From contig CAZSOQ010000223.1 in the NCBI GenBank assembly GCA_964608495.1, positions 1 to 8,671 on the forward strand: a stretch of DNA of 8,671 nt, given 5' to 3'. The translations under genes were made by a program, and so were the position numbers. The notes beneath the pieces are model-generated. The model was not told the DNA's origin. It did no database searches and saw only the letters and a program-made list of their open reading frames with translations. Shown here in pieces: positions 1 to 5,791 of the stretch. How positions within the stretch are numbered: the first letter of the stretch is position 1; each line of letters begins with the position of its first letter. The stretch is from JAKORR01 sp964608495. Lineage in GTDB: Bacteria; Armatimonadota; Zipacnadia; Zipacnadales; FEN-943.

Positions 1-311
1 TAGCTGAGGGCTGTGGGGAGGATGGTGGCGATGAAGGGCCACTTGCGCCTGCGGAAGCGGCGGAAGAAGAGGGCGCCGGGGACCTGAAGGACGGCATAGC
101 CCACCATGCCCACGCCCGGGAGCAGGCCGATGAGCAGGTCGGAGGCGTGAAGGTGACGGAGGAAGGCGGCCAGGACGGTGGTGACGCTGACGCAGGCCGC
201 GGAGAAGCCCCACAGGCCCTCAGCCACCAGATTGGTCGCCATGTTCCGCCAGAAGTGCCTGACCCGCAGGTCGGGATGGGCGGCGGGCTGTGACGTAGAT
301 TCGGCGGGCAT
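1..311 (-). CDS. MFS-type transporter, N-terminal part (cut by window edge)
   Basis: This reading frame is open from an ATG at 309-311 to the left edge, giving 103 visible residues and no stop. A polar N-terminus (residues 1-28) is followed by a likely first membrane helix (about 29-51). A second helix (about 58-82) contains SDLLIGLLPGVGMVGY, and a basic loop RRFRRRKWPF (84-93) leads into a third hydrophobic stretch. A basic loop between helices 2 and 3 is what major facilitator superfamily proteins carry as 'motif A', so an inner-membrane secondary transporter is likely. The substrate cannot be told from this fragment. No strong Shine-Dalgarno precedes the ATG, and an in-frame ATG at 240-242 is an alternative start. 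The gene is divergent from the aminotransferase at 524. The family call rests on topology and the basic loop only. Confidence 0.72.
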   Translation of the reverse strand, partial: MPAESTSQPAAHPDLRVRHFWRNMATNLVAEGLWGFSAACVSVTTVLAAFLRHLHASDLLIGLLPGVGMVGYAVLQVPGALFFRRFRRRKWPFIATILPTALS

Positions 312-344
312 GGATGCTTGGCTCGCAGGGGGCCCGGGGACGCG

Positions 345-372
345 CCGTTGCCGGCCGCGAGCGGGCCAACGG
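345..372. repeat. Small inverted repeat in the divergent MFS/aminotransferase region
   Basis: CCGTTG at 345-350 is matched by its reverse complement CAACGG at 367-372, with a 16-base GC-rich spacer. It lies 34-61 bases upstream of the putative transporter start and could be a 5'-leader hairpin or an operator. In DNA this GC-rich, six-base arms may be chance. The rest of the 212-base gap holds the candidate aminotransferase promoter and nothing else I can support. Confidence 0.28.
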
Positions 373-449
373 AGGAAGCTTACGCGACGGCGGCGGCCGG
401 AGCAATAGGCCGCCCCAGGGCGCTCGGTGTGGGGGGCGAGGCAGTGCTC

Positions 450-465
450 TTGTCGGCATTGTCGG
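450..465 (+). repeat. Tandem TTGTCGG direct repeat overlapping the -35 region
   Basis: TTGTCGG occurs at 450-456 and again at 459-465, a 9-base period. The second copy overlaps the candidate -35 hexamer of the aminotransferase promoter. The first 15 bases match 14 of 15 with 6904-6918, which lies in another intergenic gap. A regulator binding tandem half-sites would fit, but short repeats arise easily by chance. Confidence 0.35.
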
Positions 466-487
466 GCCGGTCAGCCCAGAGTATCAT
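459..487 (+). promoter_or_regulatory. Candidate sigma70-type promoter for the aminotransferase
   Basis: A -35-like hexamer TTGTCG (459-464, four of six consensus positions) and a -10-like hexamer TATCAT (482-487, five of six) are separated by exactly 17 bases. Transcription would begin near 494, leaving a leader of about 30 bases with the Shine-Dalgarno GGGAGGG at 511-517. The -10 is one of few AT-containing hexamers in this GC-rich gap, which supports the call. Confidence 0.5.
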
Positions 488-523
488 GCACGTCCACAGG
501 CCGCTTGTCCGGGAGGGATAACG

Positions 524-1768
524 ATGCCTGACGGGCTTGCCGCGGACGGAGGCACCCCGGTACGACGGGAACCCTTTCCCTCGCGCCCCAAGTTCACGCT
601 CAGCGACGCGCGGCATTTGCTGGAGGCGCTGAACCAGGGCACGCTCTTCTTCCCCTCGGGGAGCAAGGTGTACGACTTCCAGCGACGCTTCTCCTCACTG
701 TACGCGGTGAAGTACGCCACCGCCTCGACCTCGGGGACGTCGGCGATCCACGTGGCGGTCGGGGCTATCAACCCCGACCCCGGGGCCGAGATCATCACCA
801 CGCCCGTGAGCGACATGGGCACGGTGGCGCCGATCCTGCTGAGCAACTGCGTGCCCGTGTTTGCCGACGTGGAGCTGGATACCTTCAACCTTGACCCGAA
901 CGATGTGGAGGCGCGGGTGACCGACCGCACGGCGGCGATCATCGTCGTGCACTGCTGGGGCCAGCCGGCGAACATGAGCCGGTTCCTCGAGCTAGGCCGG
1001 CGCCACAACCTGGCGATCATCGAGGACTGCTCCCAGGCGCACGTCACGCGGTACCGGGGCGAGCTGGTGGGCACCCTGGGCGACCTGGGGGCCTTCAGTC
1101 TGCAGGACTCCAAGCACCTGCAGTGCGGCGACGGGGGAGTGACCATCACGGACCGCGACGAGTATGGCGAGCGGATGGAGCTGTACGTGGACAAGGGGTG
1201 CGACTGGACCGAGGACCGAAAGTACCGGCTGCGGTATGCCTTCCTGGGGCCGTGCTACCGAATGACGGAGCTGCAGGGCGCCGTGCTTTGCGCGCAACTG
1301 GACACCCTGGAAGAGCGCGTGCGGCGCCGGCAGGAGCTGGGCGACAGCCTGGTCCGGATGCTGGACGCCGTGCCGGGGGTCTTCCCGCCGCGCAGGTTCG
1401 CGGACCGCGAGCACAGCTACTGGCAGTTCCCCCTGCGGGTGGATGCGGACGCGCTGGGCGTGATGCCGGCGCGGTTCGCGGAGCTGCTGCAGGCCGAGGG
1501 CATACCGGCCGGCGGGAGCTGGATAGGCAAGCCACTGTACCTGTTCGAGGCGCTGGCCGAGCAGATCACCTATGGGTCGTCGCACTGTCCCTTCAACTGC
1601 CCCGTGCGCGACGGGGACCCCGTGGAGTACTACGAGGGGATGTGCCCGAACGCCGAGCTTGGGCTGAAGCAGCTCGTGACCATCGGGCTGCACGAGGGGT
1701 GGACGGAGCGCGAGGTGCAGGACACGGCGGCAGCGATCCACAAGGTGGCCGAGACGCTGACCTCCTGA
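524..1768 (+). CDS. DegT/DnrJ/EryC1/StrS-family PLP-dependent aminotransferase
   Basis: A 414-residue fold-type I aminotransferase of the sugar/cyclitol aminotransferase family, which usually moves an amino group from glutamate or glutamine onto a keto-sugar or keto-inositol in the cytoplasm. The N-terminal substrate-loop region (about 22-60) leads to the phosphate-binding segment STSGTSAIHVAVG (68-80). The acidic cofactor contact is D168 in IIEDCSQAH (165-173). The Schiff-base lysine is K197 in FSLQDSKHLQCGDGG (191-205). The C-terminal domain has HSYWQFPLRV (297-306) and a cysteine-containing segment with C355, C359 and C374. Length is typical of the family. The ATG at 524 is chosen because GGGAGGG sits seven bases upstream and the protein then begins with a family-like N-terminus. 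The frame is open back to 314, but that extension is low-complexity. No other sugar-nucleotide gene is visible, so the substrate is unknown. Its stop is 10 bases from that of the convergent membrane protein. Confidence 0.93.
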   Translation: MPDGLAADGGTPVRREPFPSRPKFTLSDARHLLEALNQGTLFFPSGSKVYDFQRRFSSLYAVKYATASTSGTSAIHVAVGAINPDPGAEIITTPVSDMGTVAPILLSNCVPVFADVELDTFNLDPNDVEARVTDRTAAIIVVHCWGQPANMSRFLELGRRHNLAIIEDCSQAHVTRYRGELVGTLGDLGAFSLQDSKHLQCGDGGVTITDRDEYGERMELYVDKGCDWTEDRKYRLRYAFLGPCYRMTELQGAVLCAQLDTLEERVRRRQELGDSLVRMLDAVPGVFPPRRFADREHSYWQFPLRVDADALGVMPARFAELLQAEGIPAGGSWIGKPLYLFEALAEQITYGSSHCPFNCPVRDGDPVEYYEGMCPNAELGLKQLVTIGLHEGWTEREVQDTAAAIHKVAETLTS

Positions 1769-1778
1769 GCCGCGGTGC

Positions 1779-2222
1779 TCACTCCTCGTCGTTGGGCCGG
1801 GGCGCAGACGGAGGCGCAGCGTCCTCGGGGGGGCCCTGCCGCCTTGGGCGGAGGAAGTAGGCGGCGAGCAGGGCGATGCCTACGCACAGAGCCACCAGGG
1901 CGCCGCGCACCTCGGGCAGGGCCGCAAAGCTCATCCTGAGATGGATGCCGGAGACGTACATGAGCGTCGGGCCGAGGACAAGGCCCACCCCCAGGCCCAC
2001 GCAGACCATGCCCCAGACGAAGGTGCGCAGGTCACGGTCGGCGGCCAGAGCCGGGACAGCCGGCGGCACGTCAGGGGCGCCTGCGCCGGGCTCGCGCCGG
2101 GCCTTTCGCCCGAGGCGGTAGAGGAGCCAGAAGACCAGGACGGGGATGCCGAAGAGCACCCACAGGATGATGCCCACTCCCACGAGGAACGCAATCACGT
2201 CGCCGGCGTTGCCATATGCCAC
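1779..2222 (-). CDS. Small three-helix membrane protein of unknown function
   Basis: A 147-residue protein I do not recognise. It has three hydrophobic segments: about 9-35, 68-90 and 106-124. The loop after the first helix is strongly basic (RLGRKARR, 36-43), followed by a Pro/Ala-rich stretch to residue 60. A basic RPRR (125-128) follows the third helix. The positive-inside rule therefore puts the N-terminus outside, the long loop inside and the acidic Pro-rich tail inside. Translation starts at GTG (2222), with AGGAGGG (2233-2239) ten bases upstream; no in-frame ATG fits better. It is divergent from the ECF sigma factor across 126 bases carrying a large palindrome, so it could belong to the regulon or to signal input for that module. 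This is inference from position only. The Shine-Dalgarno and coherent topology argue for a real gene. Confidence 0.7.
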   Translation of the reverse strand: MAYGNAGDVIAFLVGVGIILWVLFGIPVLVFWLLYRLGRKARREPGAGAPDVPPAVPALAADRDLRTFVWGMVCVGLGVGLVLGPTLMYVSGIHLRMSFAALPEVRGALVALCVGIALLAAYFLRPRRQGPPEDAAPPSAPRPNDEE

Positions 2223-2260
2223 GGACTCGATTCCCTCCTGGACCGGCTGGGTCTGTCACT

Positions 2261-2332
2261 GTAAGGAGTCGGGGCGGGACCGGCCGGTTGCATGGGTCCG
2301 TGCAACCGGTCGGCGAGGGACGGACTCCTTGC
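2261..2332. repeat. 72-base compound interrupted palindrome between divergent genes
   Basis: Two nested stems share one symmetry axis. The outer arms 2261-2270 and 2323-2332 pair over ten positions, with AAGGAGTC against GACTCCTT perfect and one G-T wobble. The inner arms 2280-2292 and 2301-2313 pair over thirteen positions with one wobble, nine of them perfect (CCGGTTGCA against TGCAACCGG), around an 8-base loop. Unpaired segments of exactly nine bases lie on each side (2271-2279 and 2314-2322). It sits between divergent start codons and has no T-run, so it is not a terminator for either gene. An operator, a leader-RNA structure before the sigma gene or a cruciform are all possible. Confidence 0.75.
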
Positions 2333-2348
2333 TTCCGAGGACCACACC

Positions 2349-2927
2349 ATGCAGCTCCGGCCGGACCCGCAACTGATCGCCGCTGCGGCCGACGGCGACC
2401 ATGAGGCCTTCGAGGAGCTCATGGGGAGGTGGCTGCCCCGGGCGCACTCGATGGCCCGGCGGATGCTCGGCGATGCGGACCTGGCGGAGGATGCAGTGGC
2501 GGAGGTGGCGGCGGTGGTGTGGCGCAGTCTGCCGGCGCTGAGAGACGCGACAGCCTTCGCCGGCTGGCTGAGGGCGATCACGCTGAACGTCTGCCGTCGC
2601 CTGGCGAGGAGAGGCCTGTTGGCGGCGGCCGCGGTCGAGCCGCGGGGCGATGGCCCAGACCCCGGCGCCGGGCCCGCAGCCGAGGCTGAGACGAGGGCGC
2701 GAGCGGCCGCTATCCGCCGGGAGCTGGCCTGTCTGCCCGAGCTTTACTGGCGAAGCCTGGTTCTGTACTATCTGGGCGACGTGTCGGTTGGTGAGATCGC
2801 GCAGGAGCTGGGCCTGCCGGCGGGGACGGTGAAGTCACGCCTGTCTCGCGGACGGGCCCTGCTCGCCGAGCGACTGGCCCGGGCCGGCTGGGGCCCGGAA
2901 GAGCTGCCGAGCGAGGGACGGGAATGA
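2349..2927 (+). CDS. ECF-type RNA polymerase sigma factor
   Basis: A 192-residue extracytoplasmic-function sigma-70 factor with only regions 2 and 4. Region 2 spans about 14-85: it begins DGDHEAFEELM, passes through DADLAEDAVAEVAAVVWRSL and ends FAGWLRAITLNVCRR, where region 2.4 reads the -10 element. An Ala/Gly/Pro-rich linker (about 90-115) follows. Region 4 (about 117-176) has the helix-turn-helix VSVGEIAQELGLPAGTVKSR (146-165) that reads the -35 element. Length is normal for the class. The ATG at 2349 is preferred: GAGG lies at 2337-2340, eight bases away, and the domain starts at once. An in-frame ATG at 2292 lies at the tip of the palindrome and would add 19 unrelated residues. The stop overlaps the anti-sigma start (ATGA), so the two are translationally coupled. 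ECF factors commonly autoregulate, but I could not recognise the promoter. Confidence 0.93.
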   Translation: MQLRPDPQLIAAAADGDHEAFEELMGRWLPRAHSMARRMLGDADLAEDAVAEVAAVVWRSLPALRDATAFAGWLRAITLNVCRRLARRGLLAAAAVEPRGDGPDPGAGPAAEAETRARAAAIRRELACLPELYWRSLVLYYLGDVSVGEIAQELGLPAGTVKSRLSRGRALLAERLARAGWGPEELPSEGRE

Positions 2928-3325
2928 CCTGCGAGGAAGCGCACCGGTTGATGGCCGAGCTGGCCGAGAAGGGACGCGGCCAGGCGCCGGCGGAGCTGCA
3001 GGCTCACCTGGAGTCCTGCCGCGACTGCGCGCTCGACGCCTGGGTCATGCTTTCGCTGGCCGGATCGCCCGACGCCCGCGCGGGCGAGCTGACCGAGGAC
3101 GCGGCCCGGCGGGTGGCCCGTGAGGCGGTAGCCCGTGTCCGGCAGGCCGATCCGGCCGCCGAGGCCCGGCAGCGGCGCGAGTCCAGGCGATGGACGCGGA
3201 TAGCCATCGCCGTGATCACGGCACATGCCGTCGCCTGCGGGCTGTTCGTGAGCCTGGTGACGCCTGTGCTGATCGAGCGCGCGACGGCACTGCTTCACAG
3301 CCTGCTGGGGGCCGGGGGCCGCTGA
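2924..3325 (+). CDS. Zinc-finger (ZAS-type) single-pass anti-sigma factor
   Basis: A 133-residue protein with the zinc-binding anti-sigma signature H-x3-C-x2-C (H28, C32, C35, sequence HLESCRDC) and an N-terminal cysteine C3 as likely fourth ligand, within MTCEEAHRLM. Proteins of this class bind and hold the cognate ECF sigma factor at the membrane. A helical, Ala/Arg-rich linker (about 55-90) leads to one membrane segment (about 91-117), after which only about 16 residues would lie outside the membrane. There is thus no room for an external sensor domain, and the signal may enter through another protein or the zinc site. The ATG overlaps the sigma stop by four bases, with GAGGG at 2913-2917 six bases upstream. 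The gene ends 21 bases before the convergent glycyl radical enzyme, with no obvious terminator between. Confidence 0.88.
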   Translation: MTCEEAHRLMAELAEKGRGQAPAELQAHLESCRDCALDAWVMLSLAGSPDARAGELTEDAARRVAREAVARVRQADPAAEARQRRESRRWTRIAIAVITAHAVACGLFVSLVTPVLIERATALLHSLLGAGGR

Positions 3326-3346
3326 GAGGCGTCGGGCTGCGCGCGG

Positions 3347-5668
3347 TCAGAGGTCGTACGCCTCGCGGCGGATGATGTCTTCCTGCAGGTCCGGGCTTAG
3401 GCGCACGAAGTAGTCGCTGTATCCCCCGATGCGCACCAGCAGATCGGCATGGCTGTCGGGGTCGCGCTGGGCCTCGCGCAGAAGCTCCGCGCTGGCCACG
3501 GTGATCTGCACCTGCTGGCCCCCGAGGCGGAAGTAGCCCTGAACGAGCGCGACGACCCTGGCGCGCGCCTCGGCCTTCGCGAAGCACTGGGGCGTGAGGG
3601 TCAGGTTGCACAGGATGCCCATGGGGCCGAGGGTCTGATCCACGCCGGCGGCCGCGGCCAGGGCGGCCGTCGGCCCACGCGTGGCCCGACCCGCCAGCGG
3701 CCCGATGCTGTCCTCGACGGGCTCGCGGGCGCGGCGGCCGTCGGCGGACGCGGCAAGCTGGGCGCCGAAGGTCAGGTTGCGGCCCAGGACGATGACGCCG
3801 CCGCCGTAGGGCCCGCCGCGATGGGTGCGGAAGCGCTGCAGCATCTCCCAGTGGTGATCGGCCACGCGGGCGGCCATGGCGTCGGCCTCGGCGTCGCCCT
3901 GGCCGTACTTGGGCTGAGTGAGCAGCAATCGGCGCAGGGGCTCGCGGCCGGCGAAGTCCTCTCGCAGGGCGGCGGCCAGCTCGGCCAGGGCCACCCGGCG
4001 CTCGTCGAAGACCAGGCGCTTGATGGCCGTCAGGGCGTCGCCCGTCACAGCGATGCCCAGGGTCATCACCTCGCCGTGGCCGTATACCGCACCACCGCCG
4101 TCGGGGTCGAGCCCGCGCGCCAGGCAGTCGTCAATCAGCAGCGAGCGGAAGAGCTTGGCCCCCAGGCGGCTGCGGACCCTCTGGCCGAGGTTTGACACCG
4201 CCACCATCTCGGCCGTGGCGTGGCGCAACTGCCGCTCGTAGGCCGCCCACAGGTCGTCGAAGGTGGCGAAGTCCTCGGCCCTGCCCGTGGGCGGGCCGAG
4301 TCGCTCGCCCGTGAGCATGTCCACGCCGTCGTTCAGGGCCAGCTCCAGCACCTTCGCCAGGTTGATGTCCGCGTCCTCGCCGCCCAGGTTCGAGCGCCCG
4401 GGAATCTGGATCTCCGTGCAGCCGCCGAAGGCATACTGCCGCGCGTCCTCGAGGCTCACACCCACGCGCTGCAGGGCCGGGACGATGACATCGTCGTTGT
4501 AGATCGCCGGCATGCCCATGCCCCGGCCCACGACCTCGATCGCGCGCTCCCACAGCCGCGCGGGGCTGCCGTGGAACACCCGCACCGAGAGATTCGGCGC
4601 CGGCAGTCGCAGCCGCTCGGCCACCTCCAGGCACAGGTAGGTCAGGTCGTTGGTGGCATCGCGCCCGTCGGAGGTCTGACCCGCCAGGGCCATGTTCCAC
4701 CCGCGTACCTCGTTGAGCCGAATCCACACGTCCTCGAGGAGCTCGAGGGCCTGGGGCCGGGTGAGCCGCCCGTCCTCCAGGTCGTCGCGCAGGAAGGGCC
4801 ACAGGTACTGGTCGAAGCGCCCGGGGTTGTCGCAGCCGTCGTACATGAACACGAACCAGAAGAGCTGCAGGGCCTCGTGGAAAGTGCGCGGGGGTTCCGC
4901 CGCGACGTGGCGGCAGGCGTCGGCCAGACGCAACAGCTCAGCCCGGCGCTCCTCGGTGAAGCCATCGGCCCGGCCGGCGTCGCGGGCCGCCGAGGCGTAG
5001 CCGCGGATGAAGTCCTGCAGGCCGCGCAGGGAAGTGAGCGCGGCGAGGGCCGGCGTGCGCCCCTGATCGGTCTCGTGGGCCTGGGCCCAGTGCTCGGCGA
5101 AGCGGGCCAGGCCGGCCAGGCCGTCACGCATGACGCGCTGCCAGTTTATCACCATGTGGCCCTGGTACTGGGCGCCCCAGTAGACCGGCGTGACGCGCCG
5201 CAGGCCGCGCCGGGCCAGCTCGTCCCCGAAGGCAGGTCCGAAGGTGTGGGGCAGAATCTCGGCGACCACGCGGTCAAGGTAGGCGGCGTGCTCGGCGCTA
5301 CACTCCGGGAGCGTCTTCAGGTGAGCGGCGAGGGCCGGGTCAACCTTGAGCCCGTCGGTGTAGAAGGTGGAAACGACCCGCGCGGGCCGGGGCTCGCCCA
5401 GAAGGAGATGGGCATCGTCGAGGGTCGGCGCCGTCCGCCGCCAAGTCTCCGCCTCGACCTGCGCCACGCGGAGATAGCGATGCCTGCCCTCGCTCGCCCA
5501 CCAGGCCTCGGCGCCCGGCTCCTGCCAGTCGTGGGGGTAGGGCGTGCCGGGGGCCGTTCCCGCGGGCTTGTGCAGGCGCGCGAGCAGCCCCTCGATGCGG
5601 GCTGTTGACGGACGGCGCTCGGTATCCACGAGCGCGTCGCGCTCTCCTTCCTGCGTCCTTGTCGCCAT
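3347..5668 (-). CDS. Glycyl radical enzyme (PFL-like superfamily), substrate unknown
   Basis: A 773-residue, apparently complete enzyme of the pyruvate formate-lyase/glycyl radical superfamily. The C-terminal glycyl radical motif is LLVRIGGYSDYF (743-754), with the radical expected on G749, 24 residues from the end. The active-site loop is YAFGGCTEIQIPGRSN (412-427), with the thiyl cysteine C417 and E419 as candidate general base. Other family-like segments are PPRTFHEALQLFWFVFM (259-275) and GHMVINWQRVMRDGL (170-184). Pyruvate formate-lyase uses adjacent cysteines, whereas Cys-x-Glu is the arrangement of the dehydratase/lyase branch (glycerol dehydratase, choline lyase), so formate acetyltransferase would be an over-call. 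Activation needs a radical-SAM activase, not seen in this window. The start is ATG 5668, with AGAAGG (5679-5684) ten bases upstream. The enzyme would be cytoplasmic and oxygen-sensitive. It has its own candidate promoter and follows the UroD-like gene by 123 bases. Confidence 0.93.
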   Translation of the reverse strand: MATRTQEGERDALVDTERRPSTARIEGLLARLHKPAGTAPGTPYPHDWQEPGAEAWWASEGRHRYLRVAQVEAETWRRTAPTLDDAHLLLGEPRPARVVSTFYTDGLKVDPALAAHLKTLPECSAEHAAYLDRVVAEILPHTFGPAFGDELARRGLRRVTPVYWGAQYQGHMVINWQRVMRDGLAGLARFAEHWAQAHETDQGRTPALAALTSLRGLQDFIRGYASAARDAGRADGFTEERRAELLRLADACRHVAAEPPRTFHEALQLFWFVFMYDGCDNPGRFDQYLWPFLRDDLEDGRLTRPQALELLEDVWIRLNEVRGWNMALAGQTSDGRDATNDLTYLCLEVAERLRLPAPNLSVRVFHGSPARLWERAIEVVGRGMGMPAIYNDDVIVPALQRVGVSLEDARQYAFGGCTEIQIPGRSNLGGEDADINLAKVLELALNDGVDMLTGERLGPPTGRAEDFATFDDLWAAYERQLRHATAEMVAVSNLGQRVRSRLGAKLFRSLLIDDCLARGLDPDGGGAVYGHGEVMTLGIAVTGDALTAIKRLVFDERRVALAELAAALREDFAGREPLRRLLLTQPKYGQGDAEADAMAARVADHHWEMLQRFRTHRGGPYGGGVIVLGRNLTFGAQLAASADGRRAREPVEDSIGPLAGRATRGPTAALAAAAGVDQTLGPMGILCNLTLTPQCFAKAEARARVVALVQGYFRLGGQQVQITVASAELLREAQRDPDSHADLLVRIGGYSDYFVRLSPDLQEDIIRREAYDL

Positions 5669-5682
5669 AGGTCGTCGGCCTT

Positions 5683-5706
5683 CTGCGATTGCGGAGTACG
5701 TCGCAG
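5683..5706. repeat. Dyad in the leader of the glycyl radical enzyme gene
   Basis: CTGCGA at 5683-5688 and TCGCAG at 5701-5706 are perfect inverted arms with a 12-base spacer, between the candidate promoter and the start codon. On the minus strand the downstream arm overlaps the first two bases of the Shine-Dalgarno AGAAGG. A leader hairpin could therefore affect ribosome access, or the site could bind a repressor. Six-base arms in GC-rich DNA are weak evidence. Confidence 0.35.
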
Positions 5707-5723
5707 GGCTGGTTCAGAAGCGC

Positions 5724-5752
5724 AGTATTGTGTGTGCCGCGAAGGACGTCAA
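5724..5752 (-). promoter_or_regulatory. Candidate sigma70-type promoter for the glycyl radical enzyme
   Basis: On the minus strand TTGACG (5747-5752, five of six consensus) and AATACT (5724-5729, four of six) are separated by 17 bases. Transcription would start near 5717, about 48 bases before the ATG at 5668. It lies wholly within the 123-base gap after the UroD-like gene. The gene may therefore be transcribed separately as well as by read-through. Confidence 0.55.
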
Positions 5753-5791
5753 CCTCGGCTGCCCGCGCGCCCAGCGATACGCCTTGTCAGG

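Noticed and set aside
378..417. Possible minus-strand promoter for the MFS gene (TTGCTC, 17 bases, TAAGCT)
   Set aside because: Each hexamer matches only three of six consensus positions, no better than expected by chance.
314..523. N-terminal extension of the aminotransferase to an upstream ATG at 314
   Set aside because: The extra 70 residues are Gly/Arg/Pro-rich and unlike the family. The ATG at 524 has a strong Shine-Dalgarno, and the candidate promoter lies inside the extension.
992..1741. Minus-strand open frame (249 codons) within the aminotransferase gene
   Set aside because: It is a shadow of the DegT-family gene, with His/Pro/Gln-rich low-complexity translation typical of antisense in GC-rich DNA.
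1769..1785. Hairpin GAGC/GCTC between the convergent aminotransferase and membrane protein genes
   Set aside because: A four-pair stem without a T-run is too weak to call a terminator.
2292..2348. Upstream ATG at 2292 as start of the ECF sigma factor
   Set aside because: It lies at the apex of the large palindrome, and the added 19 residues are not sigma-like. ATG 2349 has a better-placed Shine-Dalgarno.
4220..5608. Long plus-strand open frame (462 codons) opposite the glycyl radical enzyme
   Set aside because: It is antisense to a gene with unmistakable family motifs. High GC removes stop codons on the opposite strand, and the translation shows no domain.
3347..5668. Naming the glycyl radical enzyme pyruvate formate-lyase (pflB)
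   Set aside because: The adjacent Cys-Cys pair required by that enzyme is replaced by Cys-Thr-Glu.
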